DNA of 64,000 nucleotides from Firmicutes bacterium UBA2058 (GTDB taxonomy: Bacteria > Bacillota > Clostridia > Tissierellales > Sedimentibacteraceae), in the NCBI GenBank assembly GCA_002332905.1, contig DDAM01000062.1:124001-188000 (forward strand), read 5' to 3'. The first letter of the stretch is position 1. Every line of letters starts with the position of its first letter. The position numbers and the translations under genes are program-made. Below the pieces are notes generated by a model, which searched no databases, was not told where the DNA came from, and saw only the letters and a program-made list of their open reading frames with translations. Below, piece by piece: positions 11,722-19,407 of this stretch.

Positions 11722-11781
11722 TTACAAATTACATTTTAAGTCAAATTGCTTCTGTTGTGTGTATGCACCAAACGTAGACAT
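11722..11781 (-). CDS. Tiny ORF with strong ribosome binding site after cobJ (possible gene remnant)
   Basis: ATG at 11781 lies 7 bases after a strong TGGAGG site and opens a 19-codon frame (MSTFGAYTQQK..., stop at 11722). It follows cobJ by 27 bases in the same direction. I do not recognise the peptide. Good initiation signals on so short a frame suggest either a leader/small protein or the first codons of a downstream gene that has been deleted. Confidence 0.4.
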   Translation of the reverse strand: MSTFGAYTQQKQFDLKCNL

Positions 11782-11808
11782 AATAAGTCCTCCATTTAAT
11801 ATTTTTAT

Positions 11809-12543
11809 TTATTGATATATATTTGAATATCCTCTGGGAGTTACCATTTTGCCATTTATTAATTTTGTTTGACTATTACCGACAAAGACAGTAGTAAACA
11901 TATCTACTTCTGAGTATTTTAATTCTTCTAATGTTAGTATTGTACTTTCTTCACCATCACGTCCTATGTTTTTCACATATCCGCAAATTGTATCCTTACC
12001 TTTATATTGAAGCATAATGTCACATGCCTCACTTAAATAGCTTGACCTTTTTTTACTTGATGGATTGTATATGCATATAACAAAATCACCCATTGCAGCA
12101 CATTCAATTCTTTTTTTAATCAGCTCCATAGGCGTTAGTAAGTCACTAAGGCTAATAACAGCAAAATCATGTGTGAGTGGAGCTCCTAAAACAGCTCCAC
12201 CGCTCAAAGCTGCTGTAACTCCGGCTACAACCTCTATTTCAATACTATCATCATCACCTGTCAGTTCATAAATAAGGCTAGCCATACCATAAACTCCGCT
12301 GTCACCACTACATACCATAGCAACATTATTCCCAGCCTTAGTTTTATCAATAGCCCACTTACAACGGTCTATTTCCTTCATCATAGGTGTTGAATAAAAT
12401 TCTTTATCCTTAAAGTGCTCTTTTATTAAATCAACATATACTGTGTAACCAACTACAATATTGCTGCTTTCTATTGCTTTTTTAGCCTGTATAGTCATAT
12501 ATTCATATCCACCGGCGCCAAAGCCTACAACATATAATTTCAT
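11809..12543 (-). CDS. cobJ: Precorrin-3B C17-methyltransferase (cobalamin biosynthesis)
   Basis: A 244-residue SAM-dependent methyltransferase of the CobJ/CbiH type, which methylates C-17 and contracts the ring during corrin synthesis. Visible motifs are the N-terminal glycine loop VVGFGAGGYEYMT, the GDSGVYGMA loop (about 80-88), and AGVTAALSGGAVLGAPLTHDFAVISLSDLLTPME (105-140), typical of this class of tetrapyrrole methylases. ATG 12543 follows AGGAAAG. A cobalamin riboswitch and terminator lie directly upstream, so the gene is feedback-regulated by B12. No other cob/cbi gene is in the window, which is unusual since cobJ normally sits in a long operon. The tiny ORF after it may mark a lost partner. 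Confidence 0.92.
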   Translation of the reverse strand: MKLYVVGFGAGGYEYMTIQAKKAIESSNIVVGYTVYVDLIKEHFKDKEFYSTPMMKEIDRCKWAIDKTKAGNNVAMVCSGDSGVYGMASLIYELTGDDDSIEIEVVAGVTAALSGGAVLGAPLTHDFAVISLSDLLTPMELIKKRIECAAMGDFVICIYNPSSKKRSSYLSEACDIMLQYKGKDTICGYVKNIGRDGEESTILTLEELKYSEVDMFTTVFVGNSQTKLINGKMVTPRGYSNIYQ

Positions 12544-12580
12544 CTTTCCTCCATAAACAATTATATTTTAAATTTACCTG

Positions 12581-12634
12581 CAAAAAAACAATGCATATAA
12601 TTCCAATCAATTGATAGGAAATAAATGCATTGTT
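12581..12634 (-). terminator. Rho-independent terminator of the cobJ leader
   Basis: A 10-bp stem (AACAATGCAT / ATGCATTGTT, 12587-12596 with 12625-12634) has a seven-base U tract on the minus strand (complement of 12582-12588). It lies between the riboswitch and cobJ, the arrangement for ligand-induced termination. Confidence 0.8.
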
Positions 12635-12714
12635 AAAGTATATAATTAAATACGAATATAAATATACTATTATCAGCACCATCATCTTCCCACCGAAGCG
12701 ATTTACTATAATAA

Positions 12715-12875
12715 TAGGCAGGTCTCCTGACTTGTAGTTCACCTTACTCTCTTTGCCTTCCCAAATAAATTCAGTGGCATAATAAGATTTCATCCCTACT
12801 TACAGTAGCGGGGGCTGTAGAGGATTTTAACCTCTTTCCCTTTTAAACTTAGATAAAGCACCTAATATTTTTATT
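12715..12875 (-). promoter_or_regulatory. Cobalamin riboswitch upstream of cobJ
   Basis: The minus strand carries the B12 box (GTCAGGAGACCTGCC, complement of about 12717-12731), the core AAAAGGGAAAGAGGTTAAAA and the CCCCCGCTACTGTA block (around 12805-12850). Together with the downstream terminator it forms a complete regulatory leader for cobJ. It is diverged from the first copy, so it is not a recent duplication. Confidence 0.92.
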
Positions 12876-12985
12876 GTTTTTTACAAAATTAGTATACATT
12901 ACTAATTAATATGTGTCAATAATAAAAGCCTCCAATACTATTTACAAATACGGAGACTTTTATATATTTAAATACTTCTATTAAT

Positions 12986-13900
12986 CTATTTAAACATGCC
13001 TATTTCTTTAAAATATTTCTCTGCGCCTGGATGTAATTTAATACTCATTCCTTCTAGTCCAAGTTCTTTAACTATAAACTTTCCTACATTATGAGCTGCT
13101 GATATTCTTTCACCATTATCATATAATGATTTTAGCATGTTGTAAACTACATCTTCGCTTAATTTAGAGCTCACTGCTAGCATTGATTTAACTGTAAGTG
13201 TTTTGATATCTTCTGATTGTCCTTTATATGTATTTGCAGGAATTATATATTCTGTATAGAAAGAATAATCCTTCATTAAATTTTCAGCAGTTGTACCATC
13301 TATAGGAACTACAAATACATCTCTTTGAGTTCCTAAGTCTGTTATAGCCGCTGTTGGTATACCAGCTACTAAAAATGCTGCATCTATTTGCTTATCCTTT
13401 AAAGCTGTAGCTGCCTCTGCAAATGATAAAAATTTAGCTTCTATATCTTTATCAAAATCTAATCCAGCTGCTGCGATAATTTGTCTGGCATTAGCTTCAA
13501 CTCCACTACCTATAGCTCCAACTGCTACCTTTTTACCCTTTAAATCTTTTATAGATTTAACTGATCCATCAATTGATATACACTGTAATGGCTCACTATA
13601 AAGACATGCAGCTCCTCTAATATCGCTTATTTTTTCTGTAAAAAGTACTGTCCCACTTTCAGCATAAAACGCAACATCGTTTTGTATAATTACTGCTTCA
13701 ACCTCACCAGTCTTCAGCAAGTTTACATTAGCTACTGAAGCGCCTGTAGATTGTGCTGTAGCATTAATCCCTTTAATATTAGCATTCCATATTTCAGCAA
13801 ATGCTCCACCTAACGGGAAGTAAGTTCCAGCCGTTCCTCCAGTACCTATATTAACAAATGTTTGTTTTGCTCCACATGCTGTTAATGTTCCTACTAACAA
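12986..13900 (-). CDS. TAXI-family solute-binding lipoprotein, N-terminus damaged
   Basis: About 304 residues of a TRAP-associated TAXI extracytoplasmic binding protein. It has the start-of-domain motif FVNIGTGGTAGTYFPLGGAFAEIWN and later GKKVAVGAIGSGVEANARQII. The lipobox LTACG sits directly at the start. In frame upstream of the TTG at 13900 are ten more codons that read as the hydrophobic part of a signal peptide (NLKSALLLALL), but a stop codon precedes them. No ATG/GTG start with lysines exists, so the normal N-terminus is missing. The upstream DNA instead encodes a different membrane protein fragment in another frame. No TRAP permease (4TM/12TM fusion) lies beside it. The gene is probably truncated at its 5' end, or the assembly is joined wrongly here. 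Confidence 0.8.
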   Translation of the reverse strand: MLVGTLTACGAKQTFVNIGTGGTAGTYFPLGGAFAEIWNANIKGINATAQSTGASVANVNLLKTGEVEAVIIQNDVAFYAESGTVLFTEKISDIRGAACLYSEPLQCISIDGSVKSIKDLKGKKVAVGAIGSGVEANARQIIAAAGLDFDKDIEAKFLSFAEAATALKDKQIDAAFLVAGIPTAAITDLGTQRDVFVVPIDGTTAENLMKDYSFYTEYIIPANTYKGQSEDIKTLTVKSMLAVSSKLSEDVVYNMLKSLYDNGERISAAHNVGKFIVKELGLEGMSIKLHPGAEKYFKEIGMFK

Positions 13901-14219
13901 TAATGCCAGTAATAATGCAGATTTTAAATTTTAAACCATAGATAACATAAAACATAGAAGCCGGGTAAACGATTGCAAAAGAACTAATTAAACTACTTCC
14001 TCTAATTAACAATATACTTATGCGTACTATAAAAACCATTAATCCAGTGACTACACCTGTCCAAAATGAACTTAATTCCTTGCTATATGTAATTAATAAA
14101 ATTGGGAACAATATAACCGCTGTAGAAACCCTAAAGCCATCTATTATAAAATTTAGATATAATTGTGAGGTAATAGCTACTATTGCTGCGATAAAAAGCA
14201 TCTTGCTAATTTTTTTCAT
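13851..14219 (-). pseudogene. N-terminal fragment of a membrane sensor-like protein fused to the TAXI gene
   Basis: ATG 14219 lies 9 bases behind GAAGGA and opens a frame of about 98 residues with three or four hydrophobic segments (MKKISKMLFIAAIVAI, STAVILFPILLI, GVVTGLMVFIVRISILL), ending at YVIYGLKF near 13935. This looks like the N-terminal membrane domain of a sensor protein or histidine kinase (an inference from its pattern only). The frame then runs out of frame through the TAXI signal peptide and stops at 13851. The abrupt switch from one coding sequence to another without any stop or start signal indicates a deletion or misjoin at about 13925-13935. Confidence 0.55.
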
Positions 14220-14283
14220 AAACATTATTCCTTCATGGCATATTTTTTTTATTATACAATAAATTTTATACCATAACAAGAAA

Positions 14284-14317
14284 AAAACGATTCAGTGTAT
14301 AAAAGCCAAATCGTTTT
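14284..14317. terminator. Bidirectional hairpin terminator after traX
   Basis: A 9-bp stem (AAAACGATT / AATCGTTTT, 14284-14292 with 14309-14317) is flanked by A and T runs, so it can end minus-strand transcription of traX. Confidence 0.7.
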
Positions 14318-14329
14318 TATCTAATACAA

Positions 14330-15166
14330 TTAAATTATATAATTCACTATAATTCCTAATAACAATAAATGAGCGGGATAAAATGCATAAAAGAAATATT
14401 TTAAGGACAATCCTTTTTCTCCGTTGTAAAAGTGTATTGGTATAAAACCAAGACATGCAAATGCTTGTGTTATCGTAGATAACATATAGTATACAAATGC
14501 ATACATATTGGTATTAAGATAGTCGAAAGCTATAAGCTGTTTATAGGTTGATATAGCAGGATTAATACAATAAGCTGCAAATATTATACTTACAAGCAAA
14601 GCACTTGTACATTTTTTGCTATGAAACATATATAAAATAACTATAACCAAAATTCCAAGAGCTGCATAATCGCACTTTAAAAGCTCTGCCAAAACCATGC
14701 CTGCAACAGCTATCACAAAGGCTAACAGTGTACATAATTGTTTTTTGTCTGCAAAACGTTTTAAGACAATATTAATTCCTGATATCACTACAAGTCCTAT
14801 AAAAAGTGTAAAAAATACGTTTTGATGCTGCCAAGCGAAGAATTTTTTATAAAATGCAAAGTCAAAAGGAATTTCGGAAATAAAAGCAAATATAAATAAG
14901 CGTAATGCATACTTTTTAATGTTTTTTGTATGCAAAAATCCCTCAACAAGTAAGAAGCAAAAAATTGGAAATGCCAATCGTCCTATAATTCTCATAATAA
15001 GACCTAAATTAAATATAATATTCATTGTTGCATAGTCATATGTTAAATTGAATAACTCTCCTTGAACAATTGTAGCTCCAACATGGTCTATAAACATTGT
15101 AACAATCGCAATAATTTTTAACGTGCTTCCACTTATGCCTCTATTTGTCTTTTCAATCATATCCAT
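14330..15166 (-). CDS. TraX family membrane protein
   Basis: A 278-residue polytopic membrane protein of the TraX family. It has the diagnostic N-terminal region LKIIAIVTMFIDHVG (about 15-30), followed by IGRLAFPIFCFLLVEGFLHTKN and FAFISEIPFDFAFY, and 8-9 hydrophobic helices overall. TraX of plasmid F acetylates pilin, but chromosomal homologues in Firmicutes have no proven substrate; an acyl/acetyl transfer at the membrane is the family-based guess. ATG 15166 lies behind GGAG. The gene is followed by a hairpin terminator and is not clearly in an operon. Confidence 0.88.
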   Translation of the reverse strand: MDMIEKTNRGISGSTLKIIAIVTMFIDHVGATIVQGELFNLTYDYATMNIIFNLGLIMRIIGRLAFPIFCFLLVEGFLHTKNIKKYALRLFIFAFISEIPFDFAFYKKFFAWQHQNVFFTLFIGLVVISGINIVLKRFADKKQLCTLLAFVIAVAGMVLAELLKCDYAALGILVIVILYMFHSKKCTSALLVSIIFAAYCINPAISTYKQLIAFDYLNTNMYAFVYYMLSTITQAFACLGFIPIHFYNGEKGLSLKYFFYAFYPAHLLLLGIIVNYII

Positions 15167-15260
15167 AAATTTAACTCCAAATATTTTTTTACCAATTATA
15201 CTATTTTTCTAAAATAAAGTAAATAGGTCAAAACAATTTAGCGAATGAACGCTAAATTGT

Positions 15261-15809
15261 TTATATGATATATTCACTTAGATAGGTTATTTTACTATTT
15301 TTATCAACTTCTTTTGCTGGTATTCCAACTACTGTAGAACTTGGTGAAGTGCTTCGTAAAACTACTGAATTGGCTCCTATTCTAGTTCCTGAGGCAATAT
15401 ATATATTGCCTAAAACTTTTGCACCGGCTCCTATAACAACATTATCTCCCACAGTTGGATGTCTTTTACCTTTTTCGTTTCCAGTACCACCTAACGTGAC
15501 ACCGTGATACATTGTAACGTTATTGCCTACTTCCGCGGTTTCACCTATAACTACACCTATACCGTGGTCTATAAATAAGCCTTTGCCTATTTTAGCTCCA
15601 GGATGTATCTCAATACCGGTTAGAAATCTTGAAATATTAGAAATTAACCTAGCTAAAAAAAACATTTTTTTAGTATAAAAAAAGTGTGACATCTTGTAGC
15701 ATATTAATGCTTTGATATGAGGATATAAAAGAAAAACCTCTATCCTGTTTCGTGCTGCTGGGTCTCTATCAAATACTGAATCTATATCATTAATAATCGA
15801 TTTAAACAA
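15261..15809 (-). CDS. cysE: Serine O-acetyltransferase
   Basis: This enzyme makes O-acetylserine from serine and acetyl-CoA, the first step of cysteine synthesis. The 182-residue protein has the left-handed beta-helix hexapeptide repeats (IEIHPGAKIGKGLFIDHGIGVVIG; GNNVTMYHGVTLGGTGNEKGKRHPTVGDNVVIGAGAKVLG), with the catalytic His of IDHG and the HGVTLGGTG loop visible. The N-terminus is short, as in the compact clostridial form. TTG 15809 behind AGGAGAGG is taken as the start. It follows cysK by 13 bases in the same T-box-controlled transcript. Confidence 0.95.
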   Translation of the reverse strand: MFKSIINDIDSVFDRDPAARNRIEVFLLYPHIKALICYKMSHFFYTKKMFFLARLISNISRFLTGIEIHPGAKIGKGLFIDHGIGVVIGETAEVGNNVTMYHGVTLGGTGNEKGKRHPTVGDNVVIGAGAKVLGNIYIASGTRIGANSVVLRSTSPSSTVVGIPAKEVDKNSKITYLSEYII

Positions 15810-15822
15810 ATTAATCCTCTCC

Positions 15823-16725
15823 TTAATCTGGATTATAATTAATCATAGACAAATACTTTTCTCCACCATCAGGTGAAATGGTAACAATTTTTTTATCTGG
15901 ACCATATTTTTTCGCAATCATTCTTGAAGCATAAACATTAGCACCAGTGGATATACCAACTAGCATTCCTGTTAGCTTTGAAACCTCTACAGCAGTATTT
16001 TCTGCATCCTCATCTGAAACTCGTATAATATCATTTGCATATTTACCATTATAAATACCTGGAACAAAGCCAGCTCCTATGCCTTGAATTTTATGCTTTC
16101 CAGCCTTTTCTCCGGATAATACAGCTGAACTACTAGGCTCTGCAGCAATAGATATAATATTCTTATTATACTCCTGAAGTCTTCTGGAAACGCCAGTTAA
16201 TGTTCCTCCGGTTCCTACACCAGCTACAAATATATCCAAATCACTTACCTGTTTTATAATTTCATTGCCAGTTGTTAAGTAATGGATTTCGGAATTTGCT
16301 TTATTGTTAAATTGGTCTGGCATAAAATATCTTTTATCTTCTAAAACAAGCTCATTCGCTCTTTTTATTGCACCAGACATACCACCGCTACCTTCTGTTA
16401 ATATTAATGTTGCTCCATAAGATTTTATAAGTGTTCTTCTTTCTTCACTCATAGTTTCAGGCATTATTATAACAACCTTATAACCTAAAAGCCTTCCTAT
16501 AAGTGCTAAGCCTATTCCAGTGTTGCCACTTGTCGGTTCAACTATAATACTATCGTTTTTTAATAATTTTTTATCTATTGCATCTGTAATAAGTCCATAC
16601 GCAGTTCTATCTTTTACACTTCCGCCTGGGTTAAATTTCTCCATTTTAATATATATATTTTCATTAGGAAGCTTCACGATAGGTGTGTTTCCTATAATAT
16701 TTAATGTGTTAAAATTTTGGTTCAT
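15823..16725 (-). CDS. cysK: Cysteine synthase (O-acetylserine sulfhydrylase)
   Basis: A PLP enzyme joining O-acetylserine and sulfide to give cysteine. About 300 residues, with the PLP-lysine motif KMEKFNPGGSVKDRTA (Lys in SVKDR), the substrate loop EPTSGNTGIGLA, and the phosphate-binding GTGGTLTG loop. The longer frame begins at 16746, but ATG 16725 (MNQNFNTLNIIGNTPIVKL) has GGGAGG five bases upstream and matches family N-termini, so it is preferred. It is the first gene after a T-box leader and is followed by cysE, forming a two-gene cysteine operon induced when charged tRNA-Cys is low. Confidence 0.95.
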   Translation of the reverse strand: MNQNFNTLNIIGNTPIVKLPNENIYIKMEKFNPGGSVKDRTAYGLITDAIDKKLLKNDSIIVEPTSGNTGIGLALIGRLLGYKVVIIMPETMSEERRTLIKSYGATLILTEGSGGMSGAIKRANELVLEDKRYFMPDQFNNKANSEIHYLTTGNEIIKQVSDLDIFVAGVGTGGTLTGVSRRLQEYNKNIISIAAEPSSSAVLSGEKAGKHKIQGIGAGFVPGIYNGKYANDIIRVSDEDAENTAVEVSKLTGMLVGISTGANVYASRMIAKKYGPDKKIVTISPDGGEKYLSMINYNPD

Positions 16726-16740
16726 AATTTCCTCCCATTG

Positions 16741-16755
16741 CGCCACTTCGTGGCG
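16741..16755. repeat. Short palindrome in the cysK 5' region (repeat family)
   Basis: CGCCACTTCGTGGCG is a hairpin with TTC loop just upstream of the cysK ribosome binding site. A near-identical CGCCACTTCGTAGCG followed by the same TCACAA lies at 22712-22726 in front of the activase ribosome binding site. Confidence 0.6.
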
Positions 16756-16892
16756 TCACAAAATTTGATGAAGAATCGTTTTTTGATTATTCTCCTTTTA
16801 ATTTAAAATTTAAGTTTACTTTCAAAAATATCTCTATACAGCTATTCGCTTAAATGTTTCATATTTTCTTTAATCATTTTCCGCATATAAAA

Positions 16893-17160
16893 TAAAAAAC
16901 TCCGTCTCAAAGCATATATATATTTATATATACTTAGAGACGGAGTATGTATACTTCCGCGGTTCCACTCTATTTGGCTATAAAAAGCCCACCTCAAATT
17001 CAAGCACATCTATGCTCTATTAATATAACGGTTAAAACCGTGGTAGCCTACTAAAATTCGGTACCAAGCTCCAAAGGGCACTTCATATATATTTCCAATA
17101 AGTATTCTCTCAGCAACTAAATACTCTCTCTTGATTTTCATTATATACTACTTTCCTTTA
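16893..17160 (-). promoter_or_regulatory. T-box leader of cysK-cysE (probably Cys-specific)
   Basis: On the minus strand the leader has Stem I with GAGAGAGTA near 17125, a specifier-loop-like segment GAAGTGCCC (about 17073-17082), the T-box AGAGTGGAACCGCGGAA (complement of 16953-16969), and a terminator with the ACTCCGTCTC / GAGACGGAGT stem (16899-16908 with 16935-16944) followed by a U tract. The likely specifier is UGC (Cys), which agrees with the downstream genes. The exact specifier frame (UGC against the adjacent GUG) is not proven from sequence alone. Confidence 0.93.
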
Positions 17161-17287
17161 TCGACGCAAAATATTAAATTGTATAATATTGATTATTAAT
17201 AATCTATTTATATATTATATTCTTTTTTCTAAAAAATGCAACTACTTTTTTAATAATATTATTTTAATATTATTCTAATATTGTTAT

Positions 17288-17851
17288 TTATATTCCTCTT
17301 TTATCAAATTTTGCAAAATAAACTCCTGCTAGAATACCACCAATCAAATCAGTGATTATATCACCCATTGTATCACTTACTCCTGTAAGTAAAACTTTTT
17401 GTGTATCAAGTCCTATCCAAGAATCAACTGCAAACTCGTATATTTCCCATGCGATTCCACCTATGCAAGCTATACCTATTATGAAAAACAAACGGATTAG
17501 CGGATCTATTTTTTTACCTTTTTGAATTTTATTAATCATTGAATTACCTACAATACCAAGTATTATACCTGCAAACAGATGCATTAATAAATCCCACCAT
17601 GATATATAATCATAAAAATTAAGCATAACTCCGCATATAAGAGAGAATATACAATAAATACAGTATAATGCAACTAAACTGTCGCTAATTACTGTCTTGT
17701 TTCTGTTTATATAATCAATTAAAAAAGTTGATAATAAAACAGCCAAACCTCCAGCTATACCTACCCAATTTAAGATAAACAAATCAAAAATTGCTGCACA
17801 GCCAATACCAATTCTTAATATCCATTTTGAATAATAACCTATCTTTTCCAT
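17288..17851 (-). CDS. DUF2238-like integral membrane protein
   Basis: A 187-residue protein with about six transmembrane helices. Conserved polar residues within helices (WWDLLMHLFAGIILG, AWEIYEFAVDSWIG and VSDTMGDIITDLIGG) match the DUF2238/YjdF-type family of predicted membrane proteins. The clustered D, H and E residues could bind metal or substrate, but no function is known. ATG 17851 follows GGAGG. It stands alone between the cys T-box and the divergent antiporter gene. Confidence 0.75.
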   Translation of the reverse strand: MEKIGYYSKWILRIGIGCAAIFDLFILNWVGIAGGLAVLLSTFLIDYINRNKTVISDSLVALYCIYCIFSLICGVMLNFYDYISWWDLLMHLFAGIILGIVGNSMINKIQKGKKIDPLIRLFFIIGIACIGGIAWEIYEFAVDSWIGLDTQKVLLTGVSDTMGDIITDLIGGILAGVYFAKFDKRGI

Positions 17852-18031
17852 ACATCCTCCTTATATGTTAATATATCTATATTATACCATTTTTTTATTT
17901 ATATATTCATTAGTAAATATATTTTATACACTATATATTACTATTTTACAATTTTGTCCTTACTTTTATGATATAAAAAAATGTCGAATAAATCAACTAT
18001 TTTTGGATAAATTAATAAAAAATTAATATTA

Positions 18032-18060
18032 TTGACTAATTATTTTATTTCTGTTAATAT
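18032..18060 (+). promoter_or_regulatory. Sigma-A promoter of the fluoride riboswitch/antiporter unit
   Basis: TTGACT (18032-18037), a 17-base spacer and TAATAT (18055-18060) form a near-consensus promoter. Its predicted start is just upstream of the riboswitch at about 18066. Confidence 0.75.
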
Positions 18061-18065
18061 ATGAG

Positions 18066-18167
18066 TGTTAAGGGAATGAGGTTCTCCCAAGGTATAACCT
18101 AAACCGCGATTACGCTGATGACTTCTGTAATTTTTTATTGCAGAAATTATCAGCTTATTTTTTTGGA
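18066..18167 (+). promoter_or_regulatory. Fluoride (crcB-type) riboswitch with terminator
   Basis: The layout matches the crcB motif: stem GGGA..TCCC enclosing ATGAGGTT, the ATAACC/AAAC joining strand, then stem CCGC..CG leading into GCTGATGACTTCT. The loop GAGGT can pair with ACTTC to form the family pseudoknot. GCTGAT (18114-18119) and TTCTG (18123-18127) are also complementary to ATCAGC (18149-18154) and CAGAA (18141-18145), giving a terminator with a U tract at 18157-18164 that competes with the aptamer. Fluoride should therefore switch the antiporter gene on. Confidence 0.8.
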
Positions 18168-18177
18168 GGAATTTATT

Positions 18178-19365
18178 ATGCTATATAGTTTTGCTTTAAT
18201 TTTTTTATTTGGTTTGCTGTTTGGAACATTGTTTAACAAACTTAAGCTTCCAAGTCTAACAGGTATGCTTCTTGCAGGAATAATTATAGGTCCATATGCA
18301 TTAAACTTATTAGATATTTCTGTTTTATCAATATCCTCCCAGCTAAGGCAGGTGGCTTTGATTATAATTTTAACTAGAGCTGGACTATCGTTGGATATAA
18401 ATGATTTAAAAAAAGTAGGAAGACCAGCAATATTAATGAGTTTTCTACCAGCATGCTTTGAAATTATTGGAATTGTTATTATAGCACCAATTTTTTTAAG
18501 TGTTTCATTTGCTGAAGCTGCACTAATTGGTTCAGTAGTAGCTGCTGTGTCACCAGCTATTATAGTGCCAAGAATGATAAAAATAATTGATAATGGATAT
18601 GGGAAAGAAAAAAGTATACCGCAGCTACTTCTGGCAGGAGCCTCAGTAGATGATATATTTGTAATAGTTTTATTTACATCCTTTACATCATTAGTTTCCA
18701 GCAATTCTATAAACACAAGTGTATTTTTAAAAATACCTATATCAATTGTTTTAGGCATTTTATTAGGAATGCTTATTGGAATAATATTATGCTATATATT
18801 TAAAAAGGTAGAGATAAGGGATACAGTAAAGGTATTAATTATTTTAAGTACATCATTCTTACTTGTAGAATTAGAAAATAATTTTAGTAACATAATACCT
18901 ATTTCTGGTTTATTAGCTGTTATGAGCATGGGAGTATTAATAAATTATAAAAACAAAAAATTATGCCTTTACATGTCATATAGCTACAATAAACTATGGA
19001 TTGCAGCAGAGATTATATTATTTGTTTTAGTTGGTGCAGCAGTTGATATAAAATACGCTTTAAATGCAGGTATTGCCGCAATTGTAATTATTTTATTTGG
19101 TCTTTTATTTAGAGTAATATGTGTTTTCTTATGTTTAACGAAAACAGGGCTTAATATTAAAGAAAAAATATTTTGTATGATTGCTTACACACCAAAAGCA
19201 ACTGTTCAAGCTGCAATTGGAGCAATTCCGCTATCAATGGGATTAAGTTGTGGTTCAAAGGTTTTAACAATAGCAGTTTTATCAATTATAATAACAGCAC
19301 CTATTGGAGCAATACTTATAGATAATAGCTATGAAAAGCTGTTAAATAATAGTGAAAAGCAATAG
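18178..19365 (+). CDS. Cation:proton antiporter (CPA1/NhaP-like), fluoride-riboswitch controlled
   Basis: A 395-residue membrane protein with 11-12 helices. The Na+/H+ exchanger fold is seen in LKLPSLTGMLLAGIIIGPYAL, LTRAGLSLDINDL and GASVDDIFVIVLF, where the paired acidic VDD motif corresponds to the ion-binding aspartate region. An open frame extends upstream to 18118, but ATG 18178 has GGAGGA at the right distance and lies after the riboswitch terminator, so it is the start. Riboswitch control implies a role in fluoride stress, perhaps by adjusting pH or ion gradients or by exporting fluoride indirectly; the transported ion is not known from sequence. The stop codon lies inside the terminator stem. 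Confidence 0.9.
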   Translation: MLYSFALIFLFGLLFGTLFNKLKLPSLTGMLLAGIIIGPYALNLLDISVLSISSQLRQVALIIILTRAGLSLDINDLKKVGRPAILMSFLPACFEIIGIVIIAPIFLSVSFAEAALIGSVVAAVSPAIIVPRMIKIIDNGYGKEKSIPQLLLAGASVDDIFVIVLFTSFTSLVSSNSINTSVFLKIPISIVLGILLGMLIGIILCYIFKKVEIRDTVKVLIILSTSFLLVELENNFSNIIPISGLLAVMSMGVLINYKNKKLCLYMSYSYNKLWIAAEIILFVLVGAAVDIKYALNAGIAAIVIILFGLLFRVICVFLCLTKTGLNIKEKIFCMIAYTPKATVQAAIGAIPLSMGLSCGSKVLTIAVLSIIITAPIGAILIDNSYEKLLNNSEKQ

Positions 19366-19388
19366 GAGTAAATACCTATTGCTTTTTT
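19355..19388 (+). terminator. Terminator of the antiporter gene
   Basis: A 12-bp stem AAAAGCAATAGG / CCTATTGCTTTT (19355-19366 with 19375-19386) ends in a T6 run. The gene's TAG stop lies within the 5' arm. Confidence 0.85.
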
Positions 19389-19407
19389 AATTTAGATTTC
19401 TATCTTA

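Noticed and set aside
12503..12793. 96-codon minus-strand ORF overlapping the cobJ start
   Set aside because: It lies across the cobalamin riboswitch and terminator, has no protein-like pattern and is explained by the leader RNA.
18150..18758. 202-codon minus-strand ORF over the antiporter gene
   Set aside because: It is antisense to a clear membrane protein and starts inside its coding region.
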